DNA of 39,166 nt from Microcaldota archaeon (lineage in GTDB: Archaea; Micrarchaeota; Micrarchaeia; Micrarchaeales; CABMGC01). Positions 17,610 to 24,923 of the stretch are shown here, piece after piece. The stretch covers positions 1 to 39,166 of the forward strand of contig JAKAUU010000032.1 in the NCBI GenBank assembly GCA_021817505.1, in the 5' to 3' direction. Each line of letters starts with the position of its first letter. Within the stretch, counting starts at the first letter, position 1. A program made the translations under genes and the position numbers. The notes under the pieces are model-generated. The model saw only the letters and a list, made by a program, of their open reading frames with translations. It did not search any database and was not told the DNA's origin.

Positions 17610-18130
17610 AGTTCTACAGAAGCAGCGATACGCGTCTGAAGAGCGATTTTTATAATGTAAATGGGGAAGAGATATGCTGCCTTGTGGAGAAGACGCAGGG
17701 CGGGATGCTGGTCACGGAATTTAACAGGCGCGGCATTGTCGAGAGACAGGCACACCTTAAGCCGGAGGACTCTGATTACAAGAGCATGTATGAGAGCATG
17801 GAGATAGCAGATTCCGGGGAGTACAGGCTGATTGCAGTAGATGCCAGATGCGCGGCATGCGGCGGAGAGATTTCAAGGGAGCTTGACCTGGTGCATCCCT
17901 CAGTGATAAATGCCGTGCCGGTAGTGCCGATGTATGTCTGCAGGAAGTGCGGAAAACGCCATTATTCGATGACAGAATCATATCTCAGAGATCTGGTTAA
18001 GAGCAAGAAGGAGCTCTTTGAGGAGAGGGACCTTAAGGAACTTTCTGAAGACGAGGGCGCGTTCCTTGGCACTTTGCAGGAATACATAATAAGAATTTTT
18101 GCATCCAAGAAGATTAGCAGGATAAGATGA
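17606..18130 (+). CDS. Zinc-ribbon protein of unknown function co-translated with histone
   Basis: I do not recognise the family. The 174 residues comprise an N-terminal part (1-78), then a four-cysteine zinc site: C82-x2-C85 (DARCAACGGE) and C112-x2-C115 (VCRKCGKRH). A charged helical C-terminus follows (about 124-174) with many K and E. The zinc site resembles ribbons in transcription or translation factors. Its ATG overlaps the histone stop (ATGA), so production is tied to histone, and four bases separate it from the PRC-barrel gene. A chromatin or RNA-related function is inference from context alone. Confidence 0.85.
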   Translation: MKFYRSSDTRLKSDFYNVNGEEICCLVEKTQGGMLVTEFNRRGIVERQAHLKPEDSDYKSMYESMEIADSGEYRLIAVDARCAACGGEISRELDLVHPSVINAVPVVPMYVCRKCGKRHYSMTESYLRDLVKSKKELFEERDLKELSEDEGAFLGTLQEYIIRIFASKKISRIR

Positions 18131-18134
18131 TCTA

Positions 18135-18374
18135 ATGGTTATGATATCTGATTTCTATGGGAAAAAGGTTCTTTCGGTTTCAGGAAAGATGCTCGGGGAG
18201 GTGAAGCAGGTGATAGTCGATATAGATAATGCTTCAGTATCGCACCTGCTTCTTAGCGAGATGAGCAGGCTCACCAAGAGCAGCGACCTGCGCTCCGATT
18301 TCCTCAAGAACAGCATAGAGTATAAGAGAGTAAAGAAGGTTGCAGAGCTCGTGATAGTTGGGGACAGGGCGTAA
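18135..18374 (+). CDS. PRC-barrel domain protein
   Basis: The 79-residue product is a single PRC-barrel, a small beta-barrel found in photosynthetic reaction centre H subunits, RimM and many archaeal stand-alone proteins. The pattern DFYGKKVLSVSGKMLGEVKQV followed by a VDIDNAS turn is typical. It ends with VAELVIVGDRA. The second half holds a basic insert. The gene is the last of the histone unit; ATG 18135 and ATG 18141 are both possible starts. Archaeal single PRC-barrel proteins are implicated in RNA metabolism or, as CdpB-type proteins, in cell division. Which applies here is not visible. Confidence 0.85.
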   Translation: MVMISDFYGKKVLSVSGKMLGEVKQVIVDIDNASVSHLLLSEMSRLTKSSDLRSDFLKNSIEYKRVKKVAELVIVGDRA

Positions 18375-18402
18375 TGCCTTGCCTGTATCCCATCCTCAGG
18401 AT

Positions 18403-18534
18403 TTAATCTGTAGAGACCTCCCTTACTATCGTAGACCTTTTCTTTGCAAGTACCCTGTATCCGCAGTAGGGGCATCTTACGAACTTGTCTATCGACTTTA
18501 TCTCTTTTCCACAATGCATGCATATGTATGCCAT
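18403..18534 (-). CDS. rpoP: RNA polymerase subunit P (Rpo12), zinc ribbon
   Basis: This 43-residue protein begins MAYICMHCGKEI and continues RCPYCGYRVLAKKR, a four-cysteine zinc ribbon (C5, C8, C21, C24) that exactly matches archaeal Rpo12/RpoP (eukaryotic RPB12). It ends REVSTD before TAA (18403-18405). It is the distal gene of the exosome/L37Ae operon, five bases after the 121-residue unknown gene. Neighbourhood with L37Ae is standard in archaea, though usually with no gene in between. Confidence 0.92.
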   Translation of the reverse strand: MAYICMHCGKEIKSIDKFVRCPYCGYRVLAKKRSTIVREVSTD

Positions 18535-18539
18535 AAATA

Positions 18540-18905
18540 TCACTTCTTCTTTGTCATCGACTTGAGCCATTTTACGAAATCCTTGTGCAGCTGCGATATG
18601 CTGGTGTCCATGACCCTTATCTTGAGCTCTGCCTTATACTCCTCTTCATTCAATGAGAGCACAGGCTCGTACTTCTCCTGCCTTGCGAACTGCACCTCTG
18701 CCCAGTGTATCCTTCCCTTGAGATAATCCTTGACCACTTCGTCAGACATAGGCAGCGATGAAAAGCTGTACAGGAAGCCGTCGCACCAGTATAGAGGCAT
18801 CGTGCCTGCAGGTGTGACCCTGCCGCGCATGATTGACTCCTTGTCGAGCTCCAGCACATCGTGCACAACGAGAGACTGGAGAGGGGAGTAGGTTATCTCA
18901 ACCAT
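18540..18905 (-). CDS. Unknown 121-residue protein inserted between L37Ae and RpoP genes
   Basis: I do not recognise this protein. From ATG 18905 it starts MVEITYSPLQSLVVHDVLE and ends KWLKSMTKKK. The first half looks beta-rich (VVHDVLELD, MPLYWCDGFLYSFSSLP), the second half helical and charged. A GGTGCTG element lies six bases before ATG 18905, supporting that start over a GTG at 18914. The gene overlaps the L37Ae end by 8 bases and is followed by rpoP after 5 bases, so it is firmly in the operon. Pcc1 of KEOPS often lies nearby in archaea, but the sequence does not visibly resemble it. Confidence 0.8.
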   Translation of the reverse strand: MVEITYSPLQSLVVHDVLELDKESIMRGRVTPAGTMPLYWCDGFLYSFSSLPMSDEVVKDYLKGRIHWAEVQFARQEKYEPVLSLNEEEYKAELKIRVMDTSISQLHKDFVKWLKSMTKKK

Positions 18906-19149
18906 TTGCAGCACCGGATTTTATCCTCTGCAGTATGTGGGTGGCATTCTCTCCCGAAGGGGTCTTGAGCGTGTATGCTCCTCCGGCAAACACTGCGTTG
19001 CAGTGCCTGCACTTCCATATTGCATTGCTCTCTCTCTTTACGGCAGTCTTTCCGCAGACCTCGCAAGGGTACCTTGCGCCCTTGTCTGCCTGGACAGAAG
19101 CCTTTCTCTTTCTCAATACTACTCCATATCTTATGCTGCTGTTGGACAT
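18898..19149 (-). CDS. rpl37ae: Ribosomal protein L37Ae (eL43)
   Basis: This is a zinc-binding large-subunit protein of 83 residues. The C-x2-C plus C-x2-C site is clear: YPCEVCGKTAVKRES then WKCRHCNAVFAGGAY. The ending TPSGENATHILQRIK is typical of the family. ATG 19149 is chosen because AGGTGA lies five bases upstream and it immediately follows the rrp42 stop. A GTG at 19158 would overlap rrp42. The position between rrp42 and rpoP is conserved in archaea. Confidence 0.94.
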   Translation of the reverse strand: MSNSSIRYGVVLRKRKASVQADKGARYPCEVCGKTAVKRESNAIWKCRHCNAVFAGGAYTLKTPSGENATHILQRIKSGAANG

Positions 19150-19150
19150 A

Positions 19151-19936
19151 TCATTCACCTAATGCTCTTTCCATCAATGATTTAAGCTCATTGTGCTTCT
19201 CAAAAGAAATTTCAACCGCTTCGTTCAGCTCCGGGAGCGTAAAGCCGCCCGCAAGCCCTTTCTGCATTGCGCGTATCTCCTTGCCGTCGTTTGCTATCGT
19301 TATCCTTGAATCCATGAACTTCTCCTCGTTGCCATCCGGGTCTATGAATATCTTGCCTGATGCCTTGGCAAACGTGCATGATGTTATTATGCCGTTTGTC
19401 TTCAGCTTATCTGTCACGCCTTCGCTTATAACCTTATCCCCTTCGAGCTTAGGCATCCTTGCGCTCAGCAGTGCAACTGTTGCCGCCATCGTACCTGCAT
19501 CGAAGAGATTTCCGTCGTAATTCAATACGTATATATCCACGAAGATGTCCCAGACCTTGCCCTCCTCTATAAAGAGAGCTGCCGTATCGATTATCCCTGC
19601 TGCGCGTATTCCCCTGTCTATGACGCGTGCCACCTCTATCGCTTCAGGCGAAGGTGGGCCCATTTCATACTCTGCAGATGCCATCGGCAGAAGTTCCGCT
19701 CCTGTTATCAGGTTGCCCTCATTAGGCTTGTCATGCATAGGCTCTCCGACTGTTATCTTGACGCCTGCAAGCACCTTCGTATTCCCGAAGGTAACCTGTG
19801 CGGATCCCTCCGCATGCTCTATGACTCCTTTTTTAATCTCTATATTCCTGTACTCGTTCAGGGTTCGCCCGAATTCGCGCTTGTTGTTCGCTATCAATTC
19901 CTGTATGAATTCCTTAGTTGCCGATTGTATGTACAT
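19151..19936 (-). CDS. rrp42: Exosome complex component Rrp42
   Basis: This is the inactive RNase PH-type partner in the archaeal exosome hexamer. The 261 residues include the RNase PH-fold segments EIKKGVIEHAEGSAQVTFGN and NYDGNLFDAGTMAA, with the expected length. Rrp42 helps bind RNA while Rrp41 does catalysis. The gene begins four bases after rrp41 and ends one base before the L37Ae start, so the exosome core is tightly coupled. Confidence 0.95.
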   Translation of the reverse strand: MYIQSATKEFIQELIANNKREFGRTLNEYRNIEIKKGVIEHAEGSAQVTFGNTKVLAGVKITVGEPMHDKPNEGNLITGAELLPMASAEYEMGPPSPEAIEVARVIDRGIRAAGIIDTAALFIEEGKVWDIFVDIYVLNYDGNLFDAGTMAATVALLSARMPKLEGDKVISEGVTDKLKTNGIITSCTFAKASGKIFIDPDGNEEKFMDSRITIANDGKEIRAMQKGLAGGFTLPELNEAVEISFEKHNELKSLMERALGE

Positions 19937-19940
19937 AGTA

Positions 19941-20681
19941 TCATTTCTCGTATTTGTCCATTATCTCCTTGTATGGACGCTTTATTGCCTCTTCCTGTGC
20001 CTGATGTATCTCTTTGCCTGATTCTATTATAAGGTTCATCGCTTCCTTGAACTGCTCTTTTGTGAAAGAACCGTCCATCTGGAGCAGCAGGGCCTCATTG
20101 GTCAGCGGCTTCACCGCGACAGGCATATCCGCATCGGAATAATTATCCTCTATCATGTTCAGGTCGAGCACCACCATCTCGCCTATCTTTCCGGCTGAGA
20201 CGGCATACGGGACATCGCGCATAGGTATTCCGGATAGCGCCATGGCGACAGCCGCGGCCGTTATCCCTGCTGCGCGTGTGCCTCCGTCACCCTGCAGCAC
20301 CTCGACGTATATGTCGATCTCGGTGCCTGGGAAGAGTTCAAGCATTACCACGTTCTCGAATACCTCCTTCGTAACCTTTGATATCTCTATCGAACGTCTG
20401 TTAGGGCCCGTCCTTCCGTGCCCTTCCAACGATGAGAACGGCGCCATCATGTATCTGCATTTTATTACAGCCTTTTCAGGATCCGATGTATGCTTTGGCA
20501 GCGCCTCCTTTGGCCCGTGGACAGCGGCTATTATCTTGTTGTTGCCCCACTCCACATATGCCGAACCCGCTGCGTTCTTCACTACGTTCGGCTCTATCTT
20601 TATCGGGCGCAGGTCCGCAGGTCCTCTCCCGTCAAGCCTCTTTCCGTTTATTATTAGTTCTGGTTTTTCTCCTCCTGCCAT
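19941..20681 (-). CDS. rrp41: Exosome complex component Rrp41 (catalytic)
   Basis: This phosphorolytic 3'-5' exoribonuclease also adds tails to RNA. From ATG 20681 the product has 246 residues, the usual length. Motifs: RLDGRGPADLRPIKIEP, GSAYVEWGNNKIIAAVHGP, the arginine-rich GRTGPNRRSIEIS involved in RNA and phosphate binding, and GDGGTRAAGITAAAVAM. The in-frame extension to 20801 overlaps the rrp4 gene and is rejected. The gene follows rrp4 by five bases. Confidence 0.95.
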   Translation of the reverse strand: MAGGEKPELIINGKRLDGRGPADLRPIKIEPNVVKNAAGSAYVEWGNNKIIAAVHGPKEALPKHTSDPEKAVIKCRYMMAPFSSLEGHGRTGPNRRSIEISKVTKEVFENVVMLELFPGTEIDIYVEVLQGDGGTRAAGITAAAVAMALSGIPMRDVPYAVSAGKIGEMVVLDLNMIEDNYSDADMPVAVKPLTNEALLLQMDGSFTKEQFKEAMNLIIESGKEIHQAQEEAIKRPYKEIMDKYEK

Positions 20682-20686
20682 TTTGA

Positions 20687-21283
20687 TTACCCTTTTGATA
20701 GCATTTCCTTTATCCTGTCCGTCAACCCGGATGTATGGGCCTCTTCCTGTATTCTCAGTATGGCATCCATCGCGAGCTGCATGTTTCCTCCCTTGATCCA
20801 CACGACACCGTTATTCCCGACGATTATGTTGCATTTAGTGCTTGTAGTAAGCTCCTTTATCATGTTGTTGCCCTTCCCGAGCACTCTGGGCACCTTCGAA
20901 GGCGTTATCATGAAGACCTTGCCCCCTGTTAGCTTCCTTGGGCGCATAAGGACTACTGTCTGGGTCTTGTCCAGCTCCTTTACCGAAGCCTCTACAAGAT
21001 CGCCCTTATTCAGCTGCTCCTGAACGAATTTCGATATAAGAAGCCCTTTGTAAGGGGAGTTGAGGTTTACGTTGTAGGTGTTGAGCCTGTCTTCCTCTAT
21101 GACTCCGACTACCGTATCTCCGTATGCAGGATGCCAAAGTCCCTCCATAGGTATCAGAATATTCTTTTCGTCGTTGTAAAGCCCTACTATTGTAGAGTAG
21201 GTCTTGCCTTGGTGTACCAGCGTGTTGTGCATTCTGACTGCAGTGTCGCTGAGCTTTTCTCCAGGTATCACTATTCTTTGCAT
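20687..21283 (-). CDS. rrp4: Exosome RNA-binding cap subunit Rrp4
   Basis: Rrp4 caps the exosome ring and feeds in RNA. The 198 residues contain an N-terminal strand domain (IVIPGEKLSD), an S1-like domain (about 60-125, from VVGVIEEDRLNTYNVNL) and a KH-type domain carrying GKGNNMIKELT (about 136-146). It is slightly shorter than many archaeal homologues. It lies between SBDS and rrp41 with gaps of 9 and 5 bases. Confidence 0.94.
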   Translation of the reverse strand: MQRIVIPGEKLSDTAVRMHNTLVHQGKTYSTIVGLYNDEKNILIPMEGLWHPAYGDTVVGVIEEDRLNTYNVNLNSPYKGLLISKFVQEQLNKGDLVEASVKELDKTQTVVLMRPRKLTGGKVFMITPSKVPRVLGKGNNMIKELTTSTKCNIIVGNNGVVWIKGGNMQLAMDAILRIQEEAHTSGLTDRIKEMLSKG

Positions 21284-21292
21284 GTTTTCACT

Positions 21293-21976
21293 TTATTCAA
21301 GATTCTTTGTTGTCACATTTCCTTTTGTAGCGTTGTTTATCTTCTCGAAGAACTCTCCTTGAAGCCCTGCAGGGAATTCCAGCACGCATTTGAGCGAGCC
21401 GTTAGGCTGCCATTCCTCCGATTTGAGCCCGTACTGCTTGAGCGTCCCATAGCACCTGTTAGTATACTCGGCAGGTATGAGGACTTCGACCTTCATTACT
21501 GCAAACTTTATGGGCAGCTTCATGGATAGCTTCTTGACTATGTCATCGACCTGTTCCGCAGCGCCCTTGAACGGGTCTATCGCTATCCTGGCCTCGTTCA
21601 TCGCATTCTCTATTCTCTGGGGAGGATGCGGTGCTTTTGTCCTTGGATCTATCGAATTCCTTGCTATTATGTTGATTATCTGCTTCTTCTTCTCTTCCAG
21701 AAGCTTGTTCTTCTGCTCCGTCGTTATAGGCACGTTTCCGTGCTTCAGTATGAATTCCGCTACCTTTGCGATGTCCGTTGTGTTGAATATCTTCTTTATC
21801 TTATCCTGGGACTGGCGCTCTCCCTTGTTAGCGTCGGAGAAAACCTCCTCTGCTTCAAGTACCTTGATCGGATCGTTAAGCTTTCCGGTTATGAAGTCGT
21901 AGGCTTTGTCCGAGTCGACGAAGATCTCGAAGTTCTCTCCAGAATGAGAGTATTTTGCTATTACTGTTTTGGACAT
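21293..21976 (-). CDS. Ribosome maturation factor SBDS (Sdo1)
   Basis: SBDS releases the anti-association factor eIF6 from the large ribosomal subunit in eukaryotes, and archaeal homologues are assumed to act in ribosome maturation. The 227 residues match the three-domain architecture, with [20 protein letters not shown] at the front, helical parts with [20 protein letters not shown], and a ferredoxin-like last domain with [15 protein letters not shown]. The gene is 10 bases after psmA and precedes rrp4, the classical archaeal order. Confidence 0.95.
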   Translation of the reverse strand: MSKTVIAKYSHSGENFEIFVDSDKAYDFITGKLNDPIKVLEAEEVFSDANKGERQSQDKIKKIFNTTDIAKVAEFILKHGNVPITTEQKNKLLEEKKKQIINIIARNSIDPRTKAPHPPQRIENAMNEARIAIDPFKGAAEQVDDIVKKLSMKLPIKFAVMKVEVLIPAEYTNRCYGTLKQYGLKSEEWQPNGSLKCVLEFPAGLQGEFFEKINNATKGNVTTKNLE

Positions 21977-21986
21977 GCTGTCACTG

Positions 21987-22685
21987 TCATATGTATTCTT
22001 TTGTCTTCTCCTTTGAAAGAAGCGTAAACCCGTCCTTGGCGCTCACATAGCCTATGTCCAGGTTATCCTCTGTAAGCTTGCCTTCGCTTACCTTCTTGAT
22101 TACCTTGACTCCAAGGCTGATTGATTTGTCAATAGGCATGTTCTCCTCATATTCCTTTATGAGCATCTCCGTGGCCACCTTCTTTCCTGAGCCTATTGCC
22201 TGGGCCTTGTACCCTAGGAATGATGCTCCAGGTTCTATCTCGAAGAGCCTTGGCCCCGAATCATCTATCCCGCCTAGCAGGAGAGATACCGCATAAGGTC
22301 GCATGCCCCCGTATTGGGTGGCCTGCATCATGTAAGCGGATACGTTCTTTGAGAGTGATTCAATTGATTTAATATCGTCGAAAAGCATCCTGTGGTTCTG
22401 CGTGTTTGACCTGGCAGTGTCTATGAGGTGCAACCCATCGGATACCATTCCGGAGTATGTCGCACAGATGTGCGAGTCTATCCTGAATACCTTCTGTATG
22501 GTGCTCGGGACCGCCAAAGGATCGCTTATGTTCTTGTGTGCGACAAGAACCACGTTATCCTTTCCGACTATCCCTATGGAGGTAGCGCCCTTTCTTACCG
22601 CCTCCTTGGCGTACTCTACCTGGAAGAGCCTTCCGTCAGGATTGAACATCACTCCTCGGTCATAAGCTTGCACGTTTGGGTACAT
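21987..22685 (-). CDS. psmA: Proteasome alpha subunit
   Basis: This forms the outer rings of the 20S proteasome. The 232 residues start with the diagnostic [20 protein letters not shown], the alpha-subunit N-terminal helix signature, followed by [20 protein letters not shown]. The C-terminus KTKEYI ends with a hydrophobic-tyrosine-x type tail like that used to dock ATPases. AGGTG lies upstream of ATG 22685. It is the first gene of the operon that runs to rpoP. No beta subunit is in the window. Confidence 0.96.
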   Translation of the reverse strand: MYPNVQAYDRGVMFNPDGRLFQVEYAKEAVRKGATSIGIVGKDNVVLVAHKNISDPLAVPSTIQKVFRIDSHICATYSGMVSDGLHLIDTARSNTQNHRMLFDDIKSIESLSKNVSAYMMQATQYGGMRPYAVSLLLGGIDDSGPRLFEIEPGASFLGYKAQAIGSGKKVATEMLIKEYEENMPIDKSISLGVKVIKKVSEGKLTEDNLDIGYVSAKDGFTLLSKEKTKEYI

Positions 22686-22914
22686 ATATTACACCTATAT
22701 ACTTTGCATATATAATTAGCAATTTAGTATAAAATAGCACTCTTATTTAGGGGTTTACCCTTAAATACCTTTTGATATGCTTGTAGCAGCCTTCAATATC
22801 CTATCCTTGCCCGGAGCCTGCCTTCCGGTTTTAATGCGCGTATCGCTTTCCCTCACTTATTTTATATATTATTTGTTAGCATAATATGCATGATTGAATC
22901 CTCTGGGGAAATAT
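22686..22914. promoter_or_regulatory. 229-base divergent intergenic region between psmA and the mrp-cdc6-mre11 operon
   Basis: This is the longest gene-free stretch. It holds TATA-like elements for psmA (AATTATATATGC, minus, near 22715) and for the + operon (TTTATATATTATT, 22860-22872). It also has a short palindrome GGGTTTACCC (22751-22760), a TTAAATA box (22761-22767) and a GC-rich hairpin. No tRNA or C/D boxes are present. Being close to cdc6 it could contain origin sequence, but I see no clear ORB repeats. Confidence 0.4.
22811..22828 (+). terminator. GC-rich hairpin followed by TTTT
   Basis: CCGGA (22811-22815) pairs with TCCGG (22824-22828), and TTTTAA follows. It looks like an intrinsic terminator on the + strand, although no annotated + strand gene precedes it. 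With the TTAAATA box at 22761 it could delimit a short unannotated RNA of about 40-50 bases. This is speculative. Confidence 0.25.
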
Positions 22915-23721
22915 ATGACCGACACTGAACATGCTCATGGAGCAGGAACTAACATGATGCACCCTTCCATACTCAGGGTGATAGAGGACAAAAAGGCCAT
23001 CAACCAGAAGCTCTCCAACATAAGGCACAAGATAGGAATTTACAGCGCGAAGGGAGGAGTAGGAAAGACCACTGTTGCAGTAAACACTGCCTTTACTCTT
23101 AGCAGTATGGGATATAAAGTAGGGCTGATAGACGCGGATATAGACTGCCCCAATACGCTCATGTTTCTCGGCATACAGGGCACCTTCTCTGATGAGTATC
23201 CGCTGAAGCCGGCTGAGAAGGATGGCGTCAAGGTAGTATCGACTGCGATGTTCGTCGATGATGCGAAGAAACCAATCATATGGAGAGGGCCGATAGTCGC
23301 AAAGATGATACGCGAGTTCCTTGACAGTACCGACTGGGGAGCTCTTGATTATCTGATAATAGACCTGCCTCCAGGAACGAGCGATGCCCCGTTATCCATA
23401 ATACAGCTCCTTTCTCTTGACGGTTTTATCCTTGTCACGACCCCGAGGCATATCTCTGCCATAAATACCATAAGGTCCGGGATGATGGCCAAGAGGCTTA
23501 ACGTGGCCCTGCTGGGAGTTGTTGAAACTATGTCGGACGGCAGTGGAAACGGCGGGGAGGAGGTGGCGAAGGAGCTGGGATGTGAGCTCATAGGGAGGAT
23601 AATGGCAGATAAAAGATTCGGCGAACTGAGCGATGCTGGAAAGATACCTGTCCTCAATGATGAGGGCATAAGACTGCAGTTTGAGAGCATGATTAAAAAG
23701 ACAGGTTTGGTGGATGGATGA
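22915..23721 (+). CDS. Mrp/NBP35-family P-loop ATPase lacking the C-terminal CxxC
   Basis: Proteins of this MinD-like family carry iron-sulfur clusters to target proteins. The 268 residues contain the deviant Walker A KGGVGKTT (46-53), GLIDADIDCPN (70-80) and the Mrp signature DLPPGTSDAP (150-159). However, the region where Mrp/NBP35 normally carries CxxC reads VETMSDGSGNGGEEVAKELG. Only two cysteines exist (78 and 223) and they are far apart. The ATPase is probably intact, but the usual cluster scaffold is missing. The start at ATG 22915, after GGGG, is preferred over a TTG at 22894. It overlaps cdc6 by ATG(A). Confidence 0.88.
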   Translation: MTDTEHAHGAGTNMMHPSILRVIEDKKAINQKLSNIRHKIGIYSAKGGVGKTTVAVNTAFTLSSMGYKVGLIDADIDCPNTLMFLGIQGTFSDEYPLKPAEKDGVKVVSTAMFVDDAKKPIIWRGPIVAKMIREFLDSTDWGALDYLIIDLPPGTSDAPLSIIQLLSLDGFILVTTPRHISAINTIRSGMMAKRLNVALLGVVETMSDGSGNGGEEVAKELGCELIGRIMADKRFGELSDAGKIPVLNDEGIRLQFESMIKKTGLVDG

Positions 23722-24923
23722 AGGAGCCTTTCTCGGATTTGTTCAAGGATTCAAATGTGTTTGCGAACCGTGAGGTCCTTTCACCGCATTATATGCCGGA
23801 TAATCTTCCATTCAGGGAGAAGCAGATTGAGAGCATAGTCAAGTACATGACGCCTTCGCTCAGGGGCGAGCGCGGAAGGAATCTGTTTGTCTATGGCAAG
23901 ACGGGAACGGGAAAGACCTCATGCGTCAAGCATGTTGTTGATAAGATAAAGGACCTGCCTACAAAGGCAAGAGTCTCCTACATAAACTGCAGGATATACA
24001 ATTCAAGGTACAGGGTCCTCTACAAAATAACAAGCGATTACCTGCCGGTATATGCGAAGCGCGGTTACGGGCTCGTGGACATTTACGAACGCATAATAAA
24101 CTGGGTTGAAGAGGATGGAAAGATACTCATAGTGGTTCTTGACGAGATAGACGTAGTCAAGGATCTTGATGATCTCATTTATACGCTAACGAGGGCGAAC
24201 AGCGACATAAAATCCGGTGGCATAATGATAGTCGGCGTGTCGAACAAGATCTCCTTCAAGGAGGACCTTGACCCAAGAAGCTTATCAACTCTTTACGAGA
24301 ATGAGCTTGTCTTCCCCCCTTATAATTCGAATGAGTTGTCAGCCATTCTTAAAGAGCGTGCGGATAAAGGCTTCAAGAAAGGGGCGATAGACCAGGCGGT
24401 GATAAACCTTGCAGCTGCGATATCCGCAAAGGACAGCGGAGACGCAAGGCTTGCGCTGAAGGTCCTTTCGAAGGCAGGGGAGCTTGCTGATGAGAGGGGA
24501 GATGGTGCAGTAACCGTAAACGATGTCAACAACGCTTCCGAAGCTGCGGAGGAGGAGCTGGTATATGAGCTTGTAAATACCCTGCCGGAGCACCAGCGGC
24601 TTATAATATATGCAATTTCACTTCTGTCCATACAGGGAAGCAAGTATAAGAGATTGAGCGGGGACAGCGACACCTATCTATTCAGCGGGGACATATACAA
24701 CAAATATGCTGCTATATCAAAGAGCATGAACAAGGGGCCTAAGAGCTCGAGATGGTACAGGAAGTATATCTTCGATCTTGAGATGCAGGGGCTCATCTCC
24801 GCTTACGAATCAGGGAAGGGCATACGCGGGCATACTAAGCTGATAAAGCTTGCTTACTCTCCTGAGAGAATGAAGGAGACTATAGAGAAGACCCTTGTCA
24901 CTGAAGTTGAGGAGAGCGTATGA
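23718..24923 (+). CDS. cdc6: Orc1/Cdc6 replication initiator
   Basis: This AAA+ protein binds replication origins and loads the MCM helicase. The 401 residues show Walker A YGKTGTGKTS (59-68), Walker B ILIVVLDEIDVV (136-147), a sensor region with DPRSLSTLYENELVFPPY, and a C-terminal winged-helix domain (about 310-395) with RWYRKYIFDLEMQGLI. The gene overlaps the Mrp-like ATPase gene upstream and Mre11 downstream by four bases each. An origin may lie nearby, as archaeal cdc6 genes are often next to one. Confidence 0.95.
   Translation: MKEPFSDLFKDSNVFANREVLSPHYMPDNLPFREKQIESIVKYMTPSLRGERGRNLFVYGKTGTGKTSCVKHVVDKIKDLPTKARVSYINCRIYNSRYRVLYKITSDYLPVYAKRGYGLVDIYERIINWVEEDGKILIVVLDEIDVVKDLDDLIYTLTRANSDIKSGGIMIVGVSNKISFKEDLDPRSLSTLYENELVFPPYNSNELSAILKERADKGFKKGAIDQAVINLAAAISAKDSGDARLALKVLSKAGELADERGDGAVTVNDVNNASEAAEEELVYELVNTLPEHQRLIIYAISLLSIQGSKYKRLSGDSDTYLFSGDIYNKYAAISKSMNKGPKSSRWYRKYIFDLEMQGLISAYESGKGIRGHTKLIKLAYSPERMKETIEKTLVTEVEESV

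Noticed and set aside
19941-20801. Rrp41 reading frame extended by 40 residues upstream of ATG 20681
   Set aside because: The extension overlaps the rrp4 gene, has no family counterpart and lacks a ribosome-binding site; ATG 20681 gives the normal length.
22735-22775. Origin recognition box (ORB) near GGGTTTACCC
   Set aside because: The palindrome is short and single; no repeated ORB with a G-rich string is recognisable, so no origin is annotated.
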